From contig NZ_JANXUG010000074.1 of assembly GCF_025352015.1 (NCBI RefSeq), positions 1 to 56,360 on the forward strand: a stretch of 56,360 bases of DNA, given 5' to 3'. The DNA is from Flavobacterium sp. (GTDB lineage Bacteria; Bacteroidota; Bacteroidia; Flavobacteriales; Flavobacteriaceae). Below the pieces are notes generated by a model. It ran no database searches. It saw only the letters and a program-made list of their open reading frames with translations, and had not been told where the DNA came from. The number at the start of each line of letters is the position of its first letter. Position 1 is the stretch's first letter. The position numbers and the translations under genes are program-made. This document shows positions 56,339 to 56,360 of this stretch, piece after piece.

Positions 56339-56360
56339 ATGAAAATAGCTTTGTTGGGAT
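56339..56360 (+). CDS. dapB: Start of dapB, dihydrodipicolinate reductase (partial)
   Basis: ATG 56339 directly follows the DUF5683 stop and encodes MKIALLG, the usual N-terminus of flavobacterial DapB (Rossmann loop), up to the window edge. The name rests on these seven residues plus the known parA-parB-DUF5683-dapB order, so it is inference. Confidence 0.6.

Noticed and set aside
54000..56360. A parS site near parAB
   Set aside because: No TGTTNCACGTGNAACA-like palindrome was seen in or near parAB or elsewhere in the window.

Overview
The window comes from a chromosome of a Bacteroidota bacterium, most likely family Flavobacteriaceae and close to Flavobacterium. This rests on AT-rich DNA with A/T-rich start regions lacking clear Shine-Dalgarno sites, repeated promoters of the Bacteroidota type (TTG near -33, TAnnTTTG near -7), and family content: TamL, two giant TamB proteins, a short two-subunit methylmalonyl-CoA mutase, DUF2807, DUF4159, DUF5683, a single-chain L-serine dehydratase and type 2 NADH dehydrogenase. 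Most of the window is ordinary, densely packed housekeeping sequence.

Layout. 1-2.1 kb: end of an unidentified gene, a long hairpin, a 3'-truncated bacilliredoxin (ytxJ-like) and sdaA. 2.2-9.5 kb: tamB-tamL, an outer-membrane biogenesis pair with overlapping genes. 9.5-14.6 kb (minus): a four-gene potassium module, a KdpD-like kinase lacking the usual N-terminal sensor, a KdpE-like regulator, the Kup transporter and a beta-barrel porin. 14.7-18.9 kb (minus): an ABC-2 exporter (NatAB type) and grpE-dnaJ. 19.1-25.5 kb: a YfcH-type epimerase, a DUF4442 protein, a PadR/PspC/DUF2807 envelope-response cluster and trxB. 25.65 kb: tRNA-Pro(TGG). 25.8-30.3 kb: udk-divIC-mutA-mutB, apparently one operon.

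30.3-32.9 kb is the only accessory-looking stretch. It is a gene graveyard holding a Fic-family gene with two in-frame nonsense codons, at least two other decayed reading frames, and a pair of related structured repeats whose outer ends form a 16-bp perfect inverted repeat around the Fic remnant.

32.9-36 kb (minus): pfkA-gap and a GlcNAc-kinase-like ATPase (glycolysis and sugar entry). 36-44.3 kb: a second TamB, divergent from tsaD-rsmE-thioredoxin-DUF4159, a tight operon with overlapping ends. 44.4-49.6 kb: a secreted M43 metalloprotease lipoprotein, a THUMP-like methyltransferase with a small secreted protein, and on the minus strand ndh-vanX-like and a rhodanese. 49.7-51.4 kb: a MarR regulator, nitroreductase and YceI operon with three TTGTA/TACAA palindromes over its promoter. 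51.7-53.7 kb: a methionine-type aminotransferase and a dienoyl-CoA-reductase-like SDR. 54.1-56.36 kb: parA-parB-DUF5683-dapB (partial). The parA start region lacks one base compared with the expected reading frame.

No complete insertion sequence, prophage, CRISPR array or rRNA gene is visible. The points most worth checking are the Fic scar with its structured flanking repeats, the parA start frameshift, the triple-palindrome MarR operator, the Kdp-type sensor wired to Kup plus a porin, and the truncated bacilliredoxin.
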